The notes below the pieces were generated by a model that worked only from the letters and a program-made list of their open reading frames with translations, searched no databases and was not told the DNA's origin. From Planctomycetota bacterium (GTDB taxonomy: Bacteria > Planctomycetota > Planctomycetia > Pirellulales > Pirellulaceae), in NCBI GenBank assembly GCA_024277285.1, contig JAJRVM010000204.1, positions 1-64,000 on the forward strand: a stretch of 64,000 nt of DNA. The letters are read 5' to 3'. Made by a program: the position numbers and the translations under genes. Below are positions 8,074 through 19,006 of the stretch, one piece after another. Each line of letters begins with the position of its first letter. The first letter of the stretch is position 1.

Positions 8074-9411
8074 TTACACGTCCAATGTGTAACCCTGGCG
8101 ATAGGTCGGCTTGATCATCGGTTCCAAACCGTCGACGTTCGTCACCTTCATGTTGGCCGCATCCCACTCGATCTTCTCACCGGCCCAGACGGCCAGGTTC
8201 CCAAGCAACACGGTCTCGGTTAACGGGCCAGCGTAATCGGGAAAGTTGGACATGGCCGGCTGACCGGTCTTGATCGCTCGGATCCATTCTTCAAAATGCC
8301 CTGGCGAGTGTGGAAACTTGACCGGAACCGGCACGCCACCCTTGAGCAGGCTGTTATTGAGCAAGAGGCCCTTACTGCCAATCGCAAGACAGCCCGTTTT
8401 GGGTAGCGTTCCCGACTTTCCCACTCCAGCGTTCGGAGGCAGCTTCAACAACGTTTCGCGACCGCCATACAACTCTTCGGGCGGCAGCTTACCGCCATCG
8501 TACCAGGTGAGCGTCAAGGCCGGACGCTCGGCGGTTGCTGCGAATTCAAAAGTGATAACCGACCACAGTGGGAAGCTATCCTTGTTGTGTCCCGAAGTTT
8601 CGGCCACGGCCGAACGCGGATTGCGCAGGTCGAGCCCCATGAACGGCATGCTGACAACGTGGCAGGCAATGTCGCCTAGCGCTCCGGTTCCAAAGTCCCA
8701 CCAGCCACGCCATGCGAACGGGTGGTAGCCCTTCGCATAGGGTCGCTTGGGCGCCACGCCGAGCCACAGATCCCAAGGTAAGTGAGATGGAACCGTCTCG
8801 GCTACGGGCCGGTCCACCCCTTGGGGCCACCAGCCCTTGGCACGATCGGTCCAAATGTGCAGTTCATTGACGGTGCCAATCGCGCCATTCTTGAGCCAGT
8901 GAGCGGACTGTCGCAACGCATCGGTCGCGGTTCCCTGATTGCCCATCTGTGTGGCCAGCTTGTTTTCACGCGCCACTTGCCCCACCAAACGCGCTTCGTA
9001 AATCGTCCGCGTCAAGGGCTTCTGGCAGAAGCAGTGGATTCCCATTCGCATCGCCATCAGCGAAGCGGGCGCATGCGTGTGGTCGGGCGTGCTGACGGTA
9101 ACCGCGTCAATCGACTTACCCATCTCGTCAAGCATCTTGCGATAATCGACATAGCCCTTGGCACCGGGAAAACGTTTCAGTGCCGCAGCCAACCGATCCT
9201 TGTCGACGTCACAGATGGCCACCATATCCCCATGTTTTGCCGCATCGCGCGAATCACTGTCTCCCTTACCACCGATTCCAATACTCGCCATGCCCAGCCG
9301 CTCGTTCGCCGACTCGTTGGCCTGGGTACTGACGCCACCTGCCGCCCAGAAACCTGCCGCCGCAGCGCTGGTGGTCTTCAGGAAATCGCGGCGATTCGTC
9401 GTACGTGACAT
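8074..9411 (-). CDS. Gfo/Idh/MocA-family oxidoreductase with twin-arginine signal
   Basis: This 445-residue protein is predicted to be exported folded by the Tat pathway: the N-terminus has NRRDFLK followed by an alanine-rich hydrophobic stretch. The nucleotide-binding Rossmann fold follows (MASIGIGGKG, then MVAICDVDKDRL). In place of the family's EKP loop it has CQKPLT, which keeps the lysine. The C-terminal half is the Gfo/Idh/MocA substrate domain, with a Trp-rich segment (GWWDFGTGALGD) often seen in planctomycete members. The family uses NAD(P) to oxidise or reduce sugars and cyclitols; the substrate cannot be told. ATG at 9411 is chosen because it puts the Tat motif at residues 6-12. It lies 172 bases after an aldolase-like gene on the same strand. 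Confidence 0.9.
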   Translation of the reverse strand: MSRTTNRRDFLKTTSAAAAGFWAAGGVSTQANESANERLGMASIGIGGKGDSDSRDAAKHGDMVAICDVDKDRLAAALKRFPGAKGYVDYRKMLDEMGKSIDAVTVSTPDHTHAPASLMAMRMGIHCFCQKPLTRTIYEARLVGQVARENKLATQMGNQGTATDALRQSAHWLKNGAIGTVNELHIWTDRAKGWWPQGVDRPVAETVPSHLPWDLWLGVAPKRPYAKGYHPFAWRGWWDFGTGALGDIACHVVSMPFMGLDLRNPRSAVAETSGHNKDSFPLWSVITFEFAATAERPALTLTWYDGGKLPPEELYGGRETLLKLPPNAGVGKSGTLPKTGCLAIGSKGLLLNNSLLKGGVPVPVKFPHSPGHFEEWIRAIKTGQPAMSNFPDYAGPLTETVLLGNLAVWAGEKIEWDAANMKVTNVDGLEPMIKPTYRQGYTLDV

Positions 9412-9583
9412 GGTGCGTAAGCCTTTGCAACGAAAGAAAGGGATCAAAAGGAACGGCTGCGCCGCGACGTTTCACGGCAACTCGTGCCGGGCCACACTCT
9501 GTTTCCGACCATCAGACCGATGCGGCAGACGCCTTCGACGCTCAGTTACTCGACCAGATATCGAAGACGACGTTACTGACGGC

Positions 9584-10567
9584 TCAGCAATCTCCAACGA
9601 TGTCGTCAAAGAACTTGATGTAGTTCTTGTTGTCATCGCTGTCGAGAAACTGGATCGCAGCGCGCGGATGTCGATTCAATTGACCGGTGATATTGTACGG
9701 CAGCAAAGCTCCCCACGGAGTCTTGTCGCGCAATGGTTCAACGTAATTCTGCAGCAAATCGACCACCGGTCGGAGTTTGAATTTCGGGTTACGCAAGAAG
9801 CCCAGCAGCAGTTCCATCGGGCAGTTGCCGGCACCACGGCCCAAGCCGCCCATCGTTCCATCCGCTCGATTAGCGCCCAAGATAATCGCTTCGATCGTGT
9901 TGGCGAATCCCAACTGCAGGTTGTTGTGGGCATGAATACCGATCTCTTTGCCGGTCCCCTCCATCGCCGTGGCATATTTCCGGTATAGGATATCGACTTG
10001 CTCGCGATACAGATGCCCAAAGCTATCCACAATCACCATGGTGCTGGCCGGAGTCGGCTTGATCGCTTCCAAGACCGTATCGATTTCCTTCTCGCTGATA
10101 TTGGAGATGGCCATCAGATTCGCAGTCGCTTCGTACCCCAATGCGTGAACATGTTCGATCATCTTCACCGCTTCAGAAACCTGATGCGCGTAGAAGGCGA
10201 CGCGGATCACGTCCAATACACTATCTTCGCAAGGCACAATCTTCTCTGCCCAGTCACTCTTGCCCGCGTCAGCCATCGCCGTCAGTTGCAAGCCCGTTTC
10301 AGCGCTGTTGTGCCCGCCCAAAACGCGGTTCAAGTCCTCTTCGTCGCAATGACGCCACGGCCCAAACTCGCTCTTGGGAAACAACCGCGCCGAGTTCTTG
10401 TACCCCACCTCCATATAGTCGATGCCGGCGGCGATACAGGTGTCGTATACGGCGCGTACAAATTCGTCCGTAAACTGATGCCCGTTGATCAATCCGCCAT
10501 CGCGGACGGTGCAATCCAAAACGGTCAATTCCGGTCGGTACGTAATCCAGGGGGCTTGCTCAGGCAT
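9584..10567 (-). CDS. DRE-TIM metallolyase-type aldolase (HMGL-like domain)
   Basis: This 327-residue protein carries the N-terminal metal-binding signature LDCTVRDGG (residues about 17-25) and the downstream His pair GIHAHNN, which together mark the DRE-TIM barrel group (HMG-CoA lyase, 4-hydroxy-2-oxovalerate aldolase, homocitrate synthase). Another conserved glycine stretch is DGTMGGLGRGAGNCP. The usual DmpG C-terminal communication domain is not evident; instead the end has a short region with QNYVEPLRDKTPWG. The reaction is therefore a carbon-carbon cleavage or condensation of an unknown 2-oxo acid. It precedes a Gfo/Idh/MocA oxidoreductase on the same strand, which may indicate a shared sugar or polyol pathway, but that is inference. 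Confidence 0.85.
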   Translation of the reverse strand: MPEQAPWITYRPELTVLDCTVRDGGLINGHQFTDEFVRAVYDTCIAAGIDYMEVGYKNSARLFPKSEFGPWRHCDEEDLNRVLGGHNSAETGLQLTAMADAGKSDWAEKIVPCEDSVLDVIRVAFYAHQVSEAVKMIEHVHALGYEATANLMAISNISEKEIDTVLEAIKPTPASTMVIVDSFGHLYREQVDILYRKYATAMEGTGKEIGIHAHNNLQLGFANTIEAIILGANRADGTMGGLGRGAGNCPMELLLGFLRNPKFKLRPVVDLLQNYVEPLRDKTPWGALLPYNITGQLNRHPRAAIQFLDSDDNKNYIKFFDDIVGDC

Positions 10568-10783
10568 CTTGCTCTCGTGCGGAGTGAGTTTGGAGGGTGG
10601 AGATCACGGCTGGCTCTTCCATGGAGGTTCCTTCACAAACCCCCAGGGGCGATCCGTTCGATCTTTGTGAAGCTTCTATTTTGTCCACGAATTGGCAAAA
10701 ACGCAAGGTCCGCCCCCTCGGCAGAGGCAATAACGGCCAACGTTACTCAGAACGTCTGAGATTGGAATGGATGCAGCGCCATT

Positions 10784-10945
10784 CTGGCCCGGAAGAGGCC
10801 ATCACAGCCCTTGCCGAGGTCGTCAGTCCCCAGTCCCCAGTCCCGGTAACCAAGAACCCGCATAGCCTCGGAGGGGCGATACAGATGGCAATACGACAGA
10901 TGGCAATACGCACTCTGCCTGCACTGGCCCTGCCGGGCCGATTTC
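10784..10945 (+). repeat. Direct repeat unit A of a duplicated intergenic sequence
   Basis: The unit runs from ctggcccggaagaggcc to ctgccgggccgatttc and matches unit B at 10993-11130 almost base for base. Unit A carries two internal tandem expansions relative to B: extra cagtcccc copies near 10825-10845 and a duplicated cagatggcaatacg near 10882-10910. Confidence 0.85.
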
Positions 10946-10992
10946 ATCTTTCTTCCAATGCGACACACTTCTGGCAGTTCGGCCGAGCAACT

Positions 10993-11130
10993 CTGGCCCG
11001 GAGGGCCATCACAGCCCTTGCCGGGGTCGTCAGACCCCGGTCCCGGTAACCAAGAACCCGCAAAGCCCCGGAGGGGCGATACAGATGGCAATACGCACTC
11101 TGCCTGCACTGGCCCTGCCGGGCCGATTTC
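10993..11130 (+). repeat. Direct repeat unit B of a duplicated intergenic sequence
   Basis: This is the shorter copy of the unit at 10784-10945, sharing ccatcacagcccttgccg, cccggtaaccaagaacccg, ggaggggcgatacagatgg and the ending ctgccgggccgatttc. It ends about 137 bases upstream of the oxidoreductase start. Confidence 0.85.
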
Positions 11131-11266
11131 GCTTCCTATTCTTCGAGGCAGAGCGCGAGGTGCTCAATCAGTCAAGCGAGTTGCACGAGGGTTGCGGCGC
11201 CCGTTTGGGTTCAGTCTACTAATGGGGCAAAACGTCGTCTCATTGTCACGAAAGGAATGGAGTGTC

Positions 11267-12382
11267 ATGAATCAAAAGAGTTTCAATGTCGCAATCGTAG
11301 GCCTTGGATTTGGTGCCGAGTTCATCCCGATCTATCAAAAGCATCCGCTTGCCAACATGTACGCGGTTTGCCAACGCACGACCGAACGACTCAACAAGGT
11401 GGGCGACACCTTCGGCATTGAACGGCGCTATTCCAACTACGACGACGTGTTGGCTGACGGCGACGTTGATTTCGTGCACATTAATTCACCGATCCCCGAC
11501 CATGCGCCGATGTCCATCGCGGCGTTGAAGGCGGGCAAGCATGTGATGTGCACGGTCCCGATGGCGACAACGATTCAGCAATGCCGCGAGATCGTCGAAT
11601 TGGTCCAAGAGACGGGCTTGAAATACATGATGGCGGAAACGGTGGTCTATTCACGCGAGTTCTTGTTTCTCAAGGAACTCTATCAAAAGGGTGATTTAGG
11701 CAAGATCCAACACCTTGCGGCCTCGCATCCACAAGACATGGACGGTTGGCCCGACTACTGGGAGCGGATGATTCCCATGCACTATGCCACGCACGTTGTG
11801 AGTCCGTGCCTGGGATTGCTTGACGGCCGCGCCGAGTACGTCTCCTGCTTTGGATCAGGCACGGTCCGCGAAGATATCCAGAAAAAGTCCGGATGCACAT
11901 TCGCGGTCGAGTCATGCCATATCAAAGTCAAAGACTCGGACGTGGCGGCGCATATCTGGCGATTCCTTTACGACACGGCCCGACAGTATCGCGAGAGCTT
12001 TGATGTGTACGGCACGAAGCAGAGCTTCGAGTGGGCCTTGGTTGAGGGCGAGCCGCATGTGTTGCACACCGCGAAGAAACCGGAACCCGAGATTCCGTCG
12101 CACGTCACGGTCCCCGACTACGCTCACCTGTTGCCCGAGCCGATTCAGCCCTTTACCCGAGAGATTCAAGATTCCGAGCACTTATCATTCATCCAGGGCG
12201 CCGGGCACGGTGGCTCGCATCCACACATGGTCAACGAGTTTCTCAACGCCTTGAACGAAGATCGCGATCCATGGCCCAACGCCAGTACGTCGGCCAATTG
12301 GACCTGCGTTGGCATCTGCGCCCACGATTCCGCGACGCGCGGTGGCGAGATCGTAAAGCTGCCGAGCTTTACACTGGCCTAG
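11267..12382 (+). CDS. Gfo/Idh/MocA-family oxidoreductase lacking the EKP lysine
   Basis: This is a cytosolic protein of 371 residues with no export signal. The N-terminal Rossmann fold is clear (FNVAIVGLGFGAEF), and the substrate domain contains MHYATHVVSPCLGLL, characteristic of the family. The segment that normally reads EKP is CTVPMAT, so the catalytic-site lysine that most family members use is absent. Substrate and activity are therefore uncertain; it may be a changed or structural enzyme. The ATG at 11267 follows the ribosome site aaggaatgg and matches the family start; the upstream open frame is repeat sequence. It stands alone between spacers. Confidence 0.85.
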   Translation: MNQKSFNVAIVGLGFGAEFIPIYQKHPLANMYAVCQRTTERLNKVGDTFGIERRYSNYDDVLADGDVDFVHINSPIPDHAPMSIAALKAGKHVMCTVPMATTIQQCREIVELVQETGLKYMMAETVVYSREFLFLKELYQKGDLGKIQHLAASHPQDMDGWPDYWERMIPMHYATHVVSPCLGLLDGRAEYVSCFGSGTVREDIQKKSGCTFAVESCHIKVKDSDVAAHIWRFLYDTARQYRESFDVYGTKQSFEWALVEGEPHVLHTAKKPEPEIPSHVTVPDYAHLLPEPIQPFTREIQDSEHLSFIQGAGHGGSHPHMVNEFLNALNEDRDPWPNASTSANWTCVGICAHDSATRGGEIVKLPSFTLA

Positions 12383-12495
12383 GTGCAAGTGGAGCGGACT
12401 TTGGTTTTCTTGTAACCGTTCACGGAAACGAGAACGCGATTGGCACATTTGGAAAGGGACCGCTAATAAACGCGGATAGACGCTGATGAAATTTC

Positions 12496-12541
12496 GCTCC
12501 ACCGGGCCTGCCCCGGTCGGACGCACGACTGGTCGGCTACC
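12496..12541 (+). repeat. GC-rich dispersed repeat (ccgggc...cgactggtc family), diverged copy
   Basis: The sequence ccaccgggcctgccccggtc followed by gcacgactggtcggctacc matches the two copies at 60341-60388 and 60430-60477, with several substitutions. It directly abuts the remnant reading frame at 12532-12660. Confidence 0.6.
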
Positions 12542-12660
12542 AGCAGCTCGCCTACGCGATTAAGGATAAAGTTGTCGAGTGGCTTGAGCCCAAACCTCTT
12601 CCCTATCGCGACCGTCAACAGAAGATCATCGACTTCAAGGGATATCTGCAGGACTATTAA
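12532..12660 (+). pseudogene. Possible 3' remnant of a protein-coding gene
   Basis: The frame ending at the TAA at 12658-12660 translates to a plausible C-terminal tail of about 42 residues (AIKDKVVEWLEPKPLPYRD, then IIDFKGYLQDY and stop). It has natural amino-acid composition and no internal stop, yet no start codon; the frame is closed at 12484 and its 5' side runs into a dispersed repeat. I read it as the end of a gene truncated by rearrangement at the repeat. I do not recognise the family. A chance open frame cannot be excluded. Confidence 0.35.
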
Positions 12661-12769
12661 TGCCGTCAGCGAAAACGCGCGCTGCGACTGTCACAACGCA
12701 GCCTCAGTCGATAAACTGTCCCGAAGGTTGGTGCAAAGAAGAACAACTGGCTTTTGCAAAGAGGACAGC

Positions 12770-13777
12770 ATGTCGCAGCAGTGGATGACTTGGGCCCAGC
12801 AAGTACTTGACGGCGGAGAAATCGATCGTGCGCAAGCGCACGCCATTATCGACTCGGAAGATGATCAGTTACTGGCATTGCTGGACGCGGCGTTCACGAT
12901 CCGACGTCACTATTTTGGTCGTCAAGTCCGACTGCACTATCTGGAAAACGCCAAGAGTGGCCTTTGTGCCGAGGACTGTGGGTACTGCTCCCAGTCAATC
13001 GTCTCGTCAGCCGACATCGAAAAGTTCCGGATGGTGGATGCTGACAAACTGATGGAAGGGGCACGCCAGGCCGTAGCCGCCGAAGCTCGTACCTACTGTA
13101 TCGTCGCAAGTGGCCGTGGTCCCAGTGATCGCGAAGTGGCACATGTTGCCGACGTCGTGCAACAGATAAAAGCGGAAACCGGTTTGCATATCTGCTGCTG
13201 CTTGGGAATTATTTCCCCCGACCAGGCACAGCAATTGAAAGCCGCCGGTGTCGATCGTATCAACCACAATCTGAACACCAGCCGCCGCTTCCATCCGGAG
13301 GTCTGTTCAACCCATTCGTACGATGAACGCTTGCAGACCTTGCAAGTGGCGCACGAAGCAGGGCTCGAGTTGTGCGCCGGCTTGATCGTCGGCATGGGCG
13401 AAACGACGGATGATCGCGTCGACGTGGCGATGGAACTCAAACAGCTGAACGTCCATTCGATTCCTGTGAACTTCCTGAACGCGATCGAAGGCACGCCGCT
13501 CCAAGATCGTGACGAGCTGAATCCACGTGATGGACTGCGGGCCTTGTGCCTGTTCCGCTTCGTTCATCCGCAGACTCAGATCCGAGTCGCTGGCGGACGC
13601 GAAGTACGCCTGCGATCCTTACAAGCCATGGCGCTTTACCCAGCCAATTCGATGTTCGTCAGCGACTACCTGACCACGGCGGGCCAAGCCGCCGAACTTG
13701 ACTTTCAGATGATTCGCGACTTAGGATTCGAGATCGTCGCCGACGACGCCGAATCCCGGCAGCTGCTCGGCAAGTGA
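12770..13777 (+). CDS. bioB: Biotin synthase
   Basis: BioB is a radical SAM enzyme that inserts sulfur into dethiobiotin to make biotin. This 335-residue protein has the CX3CX2C cluster motif CAEDCGYC (Cys66, Cys70, Cys73) binding the 4Fe-4S cluster. It also has the family signatures YCIVASGRGP, DRINHNLNTS, CAGLIVGMGET and VNFLNAIEGTPL, and a conserved Arg-rich segment (RVAGGREVRLRSLQ) near the site of the second cluster. Length fits the family. The ATG at 12770 (MSQQWMTWAQ) follows gaggac; the upstream extension of 66 residues is translated spacer and remnant. It stands alone, without bioA, bioD or bioF nearby, which is usual in planctomycetes. Confidence 0.95.
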   Translation: MSQQWMTWAQQVLDGGEIDRAQAHAIIDSEDDQLLALLDAAFTIRRHYFGRQVRLHYLENAKSGLCAEDCGYCSQSIVSSADIEKFRMVDADKLMEGARQAVAAEARTYCIVASGRGPSDREVAHVADVVQQIKAETGLHICCCLGIISPDQAQQLKAAGVDRINHNLNTSRRFHPEVCSTHSYDERLQTLQVAHEAGLELCAGLIVGMGETTDDRVDVAMELKQLNVHSIPVNFLNAIEGTPLQDRDELNPRDGLRALCLFRFVHPQTQIRVAGGREVRLRSLQAMALYPANSMFVSDYLTTAGQAAELDFQMIRDLGFEIVADDAESRQLLGK

Positions 13778-13903
13778 ACCTCAATCCCCCGTATGCGTGC
13801 CTCGGGCAGGCCATCTGTTACACTGGACATAGTCAAAACCTCTGCGTAGTATGAAACGGTGGCACTCGGCCACCCTCCCAAGGCAGATCCTCTGGTCTGA
13901 GCT

Positions 13904-15354
13904 ATGAGCAAACACGATTCGGCCACCGGCAAACTTGATGACGGTCAGGATCTGGAGTCCCCGCCGGGTCACTACCTGAAGCTCGCTTTGCTCTGCTTGG
14001 CAATCGCGATGGCCGTGATCATCGCATTCGTCCTACTGACACCTCCTGACCCCGTTCCGGATGAGCTCGATTCTCCAGCATCCGCCAACCGACAAGAACC
14101 GGCCCCAAAAGAAGCAGTTCCCACTGCCTCGATCACACCGACAACGGCGCCGGTGGAGGTTCCCAACGAGCAGCTTCAGGCGGAACTGATCAAAGAGATT
14201 GAAACGTTACAGACGCGGTTTCCGCGCAGCCCACAAGCGTTGCATGTGGCCGCTGGTGCCTATTCGAAGATCCATCAAACGACCAAAGCTGGTGAAGTTT
14301 GGGAAAAATGCATCGAACTGGATCGCCAACATGCCGGCCCGCGGCTCGGCATGGCAACGCTGTTGTCCGAACGGGGTGAAGACAGAAAAGCAATCGAGAT
14401 GCTGCAAGGGGCTCTTGCTGACGGTTGCGTGTCAGCCGAACTGTACTACCGCCTGGCGAGCGCTCAATCCAAAATTGGCGAAGTCGAGGCGGCCGAAGAG
14501 ACCATGAAGACAGGGGTCGCGGCCTTCCCCAGCGTCGCCATCAATTGGCTACTGCTCGGACAAACCCAGAACCAGCTGCAGAAATTCGATGAGGCGGAAA
14601 CGAGCCTGCGCAAATCGATTGCATTGGGCAACAAGTCGTCTGCGGCCCTGTTCGCATTGGCCAATGCGTGCCAACGTCAAGGCAAGAGCGAGGAGGCAGC
14701 GAAGTATCGCCAGCAGTTCAGCGAACTGCGCGCCAAGGAGACGGAGACGAACAAGGACAAACCGTTTCAGGAGATCTACCAGCAAGCACTGCGTCCGATC
14801 GTCACGGGTACACTGGCATCGGCAGCGGCCATTTTCGCTGAGCAAGGTGACGCCGACCAGGCGGAACGGCTGTTCCTGCGCGCCAACGCACTGGAGCCTG
14901 GCAATCGACAGGTCTTGGAAGAACTGGCCACGTTCTACCGAAAACACGATCGCATCGCAGATGCGCGCGTCGTCCAGGAACGCCTGGTCGCGATCCAGCC
15001 GAAAAACGCGGTCTATCATATCAATCTTGCCAGCCTCGCCTCACAACTTGGGGATACCCGAGTAGCGGCACAATCGCTTGAACAGGCCAGGACACTCAAT
15101 CCCAACGACCCACTACCTTACATCGGGTTAGCCCAACTCAAGCTACAATCGGGCAATCTTCAACAGGCGCGACAATACGCGCTGAATTCGCTGCGCCGCG
15201 GCCAAACCGTCCAAGCGCTCGCACTGCTGGCAGCAATTTGCCGACAACAGGGTGACATGAGAACCGCCGAAGCTGCTCAGCAAGCGGCGGAGGACCTGGC
15301 GTCAACCAACAATGACGCGTCAACCAACAATGGCGCGGGCCCGCAGGCAGATGA

Positions 15355-15358
<4 letters not shown>
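13904..15358 (+). CDS. Membrane-anchored TPR protein (partner of CRTAC1 cluster, arm 1)
   Basis: This 484-residue protein has an N-terminal cytoplasmic stretch, one membrane helix (residues about 24-46, ALLCLAIAMAVIIAFVLL), then LTPPDPVPDELD and a Pro/Thr linker. The rest is TPR-like helical repeats (for example AGEVWEKCIELD, AEETMKTGVAAFP and AAQSLEQARTLNPNDPLPY). It is a clear paralog of the protein at 26804-28360: both share LTPPD after the helix, PQALHV, the EVWEKCIELD/ELWEKCIELD block and AEVSLKK/AETSLRK. Its stop overlaps the start of the following CRTAC1 gene in ATGA, so the two are probably co-translated. TPR domains usually hold protein partners; here the likely partners are the CRTAC1 products. 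Confidence 0.85.
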
Positions 15359-17097
<1,739 letters not shown>

Positions 17098-17122
17098 AAA
17101 CAACCATGGGAGAGTGCGTTCC

Positions 17123-18811
17123 ATGCATCGATGGTTAGTGATACTGCTAATGTTGCCCTGCCTGGGTGTGCAAGCCGTGTGCGCAGCGGATCCCACTGCA
17201 TGTGAAATCCTATTCACCGACGTCACGGCCCAGACCGGCATCACTTTTAAACACAGCCATGGCGGCAGTGGCCGGAACTACATCGTCGAATTCATGAGCG
17301 CTGGACTGGCACTGTTTGACTACGACAACGATGGCTGGACTGATATCTACTTTCTCAACGGTGCTCCGCTAAAAGGAACCGTAACGACGCAAGTGCCACG
17401 CAACCAGCTGTATCGCAACAACGGCAATGGGACGTTTTCAAATGTCACCGTTGCCGCCGGAGTTGGCGATGCCCGATTTGGGCTGGGCGTGGTGGCCGGT
17501 GACTTTGACAATGATGGCCATCAGGACCTCTATGTCAACAACTTCGGCGCAAACGTGCTTTACCGTAATAATGGAGACGGAACGTTCACCGACACGACCG
17601 CCACCGCCAAGGTGGCGAGTGGCAACCAAGTGGGCGGCGGCGTCTGTTTCGTTGACGTCGACAACGATGGCAATCTCGATCTCTACGTCGGGAATTACGT
17701 TCGCTTTTCCTTCGATGAAGACACGCATGCCGATCGCAAACGCCGCCAATTCTTTTCCGGTCCTTCCGACTTCGCGGCACTGCCCGACACCCTCTTCCGC
17801 AACAAAGGAGATGGGACCTTTAGCGACGCCAGCGACGCCTCGGGAATTGGCAGTCTCCAAGGCGCGACGATGGGAATAATTTGTTTCGATTACGAGGAAG
17901 ATGGTGACAGCGACATATTCATCTGCAACGATGCGATGCGAAACTTTCTTTTTCAGAACGACGGGACAGGACACTTTCAGGAGCAGGGCCTGGCATCCGG
18001 ATTGGCTTACAATTATCAAGGCAACCAGAACGGGAGCATGGGAGTCGACTGCGCGGACTATGATGGCGATGGGCTACTGGACTTGGTCATGACCAACTAC
18101 ATGCGTGAGATGCCGGTCATCTATCACAACCTGGACAGCGGCATGTTCGAGGACCAGGCGAACATCGCCGGAATCACAGGGCGCGCGTTTCCTGAAACGA
18201 CCTGGGGGACAAGTTGGGGAGATTTCGACAACGACGGCGATTGCGATCTCTTCATGGCGTGTGGCCATTTTTTTGAATCCGCGACCAAATTCGATGATGC
18301 CGCGACCTATCGAGCAGCGAATCTGCTGTTCATGAACGTGGGAAACGGCACGTTTGTCGACGTCACGCGTCAATGCGGGAACGGCTTGGCCGTTGTACAA
18401 TGCAGTCGCGGCGTCGCGTTCGCCGATATCGATAATGATGGCGACCTGGATGCCGCCATTTTGAATTCGAATACGCAACCCACTATCATGCGAAATGACT
18501 CGACCGGTGGCAATTGGCTCAGAATCGCGCTGCGTGACAACGGCGGCAACCGTAATGGAGTTGGAGCGCGTATCCAAGTATTTGCCGAAAACACTCAATG
18601 GACGGCCGAAGTGCATTGCGGACGAGGCTATCAGAGCCACGCTACCACCGACGTTCACTTCGGTCTGGGCTCGGCAAGAACAATCGATCGCGTGGAGGTG
18701 CACTGGCTCGGCAGTGCCAAGGAAACATTCCGACACGTCTCTATCAATCAACGTGTTGTGCTGGTTCATGGAAGCTCCGTGCCCCGAGCAGGTGCCATGG
18801 GTGAACAATAA
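17123..18811 (+). CDS. CRTAC1-type exported FG-GAP/ASPIC-UnbV protein (arm 1, copy 2)
   Basis: This protein of about 562 residues has a clear signal peptide (WLVILLMLPCLGVQAVCA) followed by AADPTACEILFTDVT. It has the same FG-GAP propeller loops as its neighbours (DYDNDGWTDIYFLNG, DFDNDGHQDLYVNNFG, DYDGDGLLDLVMTNY) and a C-terminal ASPIC/UnbV domain (GVGARIQVFAENTQ, GRGYQSHATT). The start at 17123 has gggagag about nine bases upstream; GTG at 17114 in the same frame is the alternative. It is 25 bases after copy 1 (15355-17097), so the two are probably one transcript. Its sequence is closer to copy 1 than to the minus-strand copies, sharing GGSGR.Y.VEFM.AGLA. Confidence 0.9.
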   Translation: MHRWLVILLMLPCLGVQAVCAADPTACEILFTDVTAQTGITFKHSHGGSGRNYIVEFMSAGLALFDYDNDGWTDIYFLNGAPLKGTVTTQVPRNQLYRNNGNGTFSNVTVAAGVGDARFGLGVVAGDFDNDGHQDLYVNNFGANVLYRNNGDGTFTDTTATAKVASGNQVGGGVCFVDVDNDGNLDLYVGNYVRFSFDEDTHADRKRRQFFSGPSDFAALPDTLFRNKGDGTFSDASDASGIGSLQGATMGIICFDYEEDGDSDIFICNDAMRNFLFQNDGTGHFQEQGLASGLAYNYQGNQNGSMGVDCADYDGDGLLDLVMTNYMREMPVIYHNLDSGMFEDQANIAGITGRAFPETTWGTSWGDFDNDGDCDLFMACGHFFESATKFDDAATYRAANLLFMNVGNGTFVDVTRQCGNGLAVVQCSRGVAFADIDNDGDLDAAILNSNTQPTIMRNDSTGGNWLRIALRDNGGNRNGVGARIQVFAENTQWTAEVHCGRGYQSHATTDVHFGLGSARTIDRVEVHWLGSAKETFRHVSINQRVVLVHGSSVPRAGAMGEQ

Positions 18812-19006
18812 GGCGAGCGGCAAGTGGAATCATCCCGTAGCTGCCGTCGCAGAATGCGGTGTTCTCGGGTTGCTGGCATGCCAGGAACTGCCGTCGCCAC
18901 CATGCCGGTTTCTGCCGCTCTCCTCCGACATGCAATAAGAAATGACGTAGTACTAAACTATGCGGCATCGGCTCGAGTAACCCATTCCACACGCTAAGAT
19001 CACACC

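Larger units (their letters stand above)
10568..11266. other. Divergent intergenic region with two long direct repeats
   Basis: This region separates the minus-strand aldolase gene from a plus-strand oxidoreductase. No gene is supported; the long open frame entering from 10958 is a translated repeat in front of the true start at 11267. Two related repeat units at 10784-10945 and 10993-11130 occupy much of it. Both promoters should lie here, outside the repeats. Confidence 0.65.
12383..12769. other. Spacer with repeats and an apparent gene remnant
   Basis: This gap between the oxidoreductase and bioB holds the motif taaccgttcacggaaa (12415-12430), an acgcggatagacgctgatga motif (12468-12487) of a kind that recurs near 50265 and 63612, one copy of the GC-rich repeat family at 12496-12541, and a short reading frame without a start that ends at 12660. 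No intact gene is seen. Confidence 0.6.

Noticed and set aside
7676..8167. Open frame of 163 residues on the minus strand upstream of the GspF-like gene
   Set aside because: It overlaps the end of a firmly assigned oxidoreductase gene, has no recognisable motif and an unnatural composition.
10784..11130. Possible CRISPR array or riboswitch
   Set aside because: There are only two long units without regular spacers, so it is not CRISPR; no known aptamer core was seen.
10958..11266. N-terminal extension of the oxidoreductase frame
   Set aside because: The extension is the translation of a repeat unit; the start at 11267 has a ribosome site and matches the family N-terminus.
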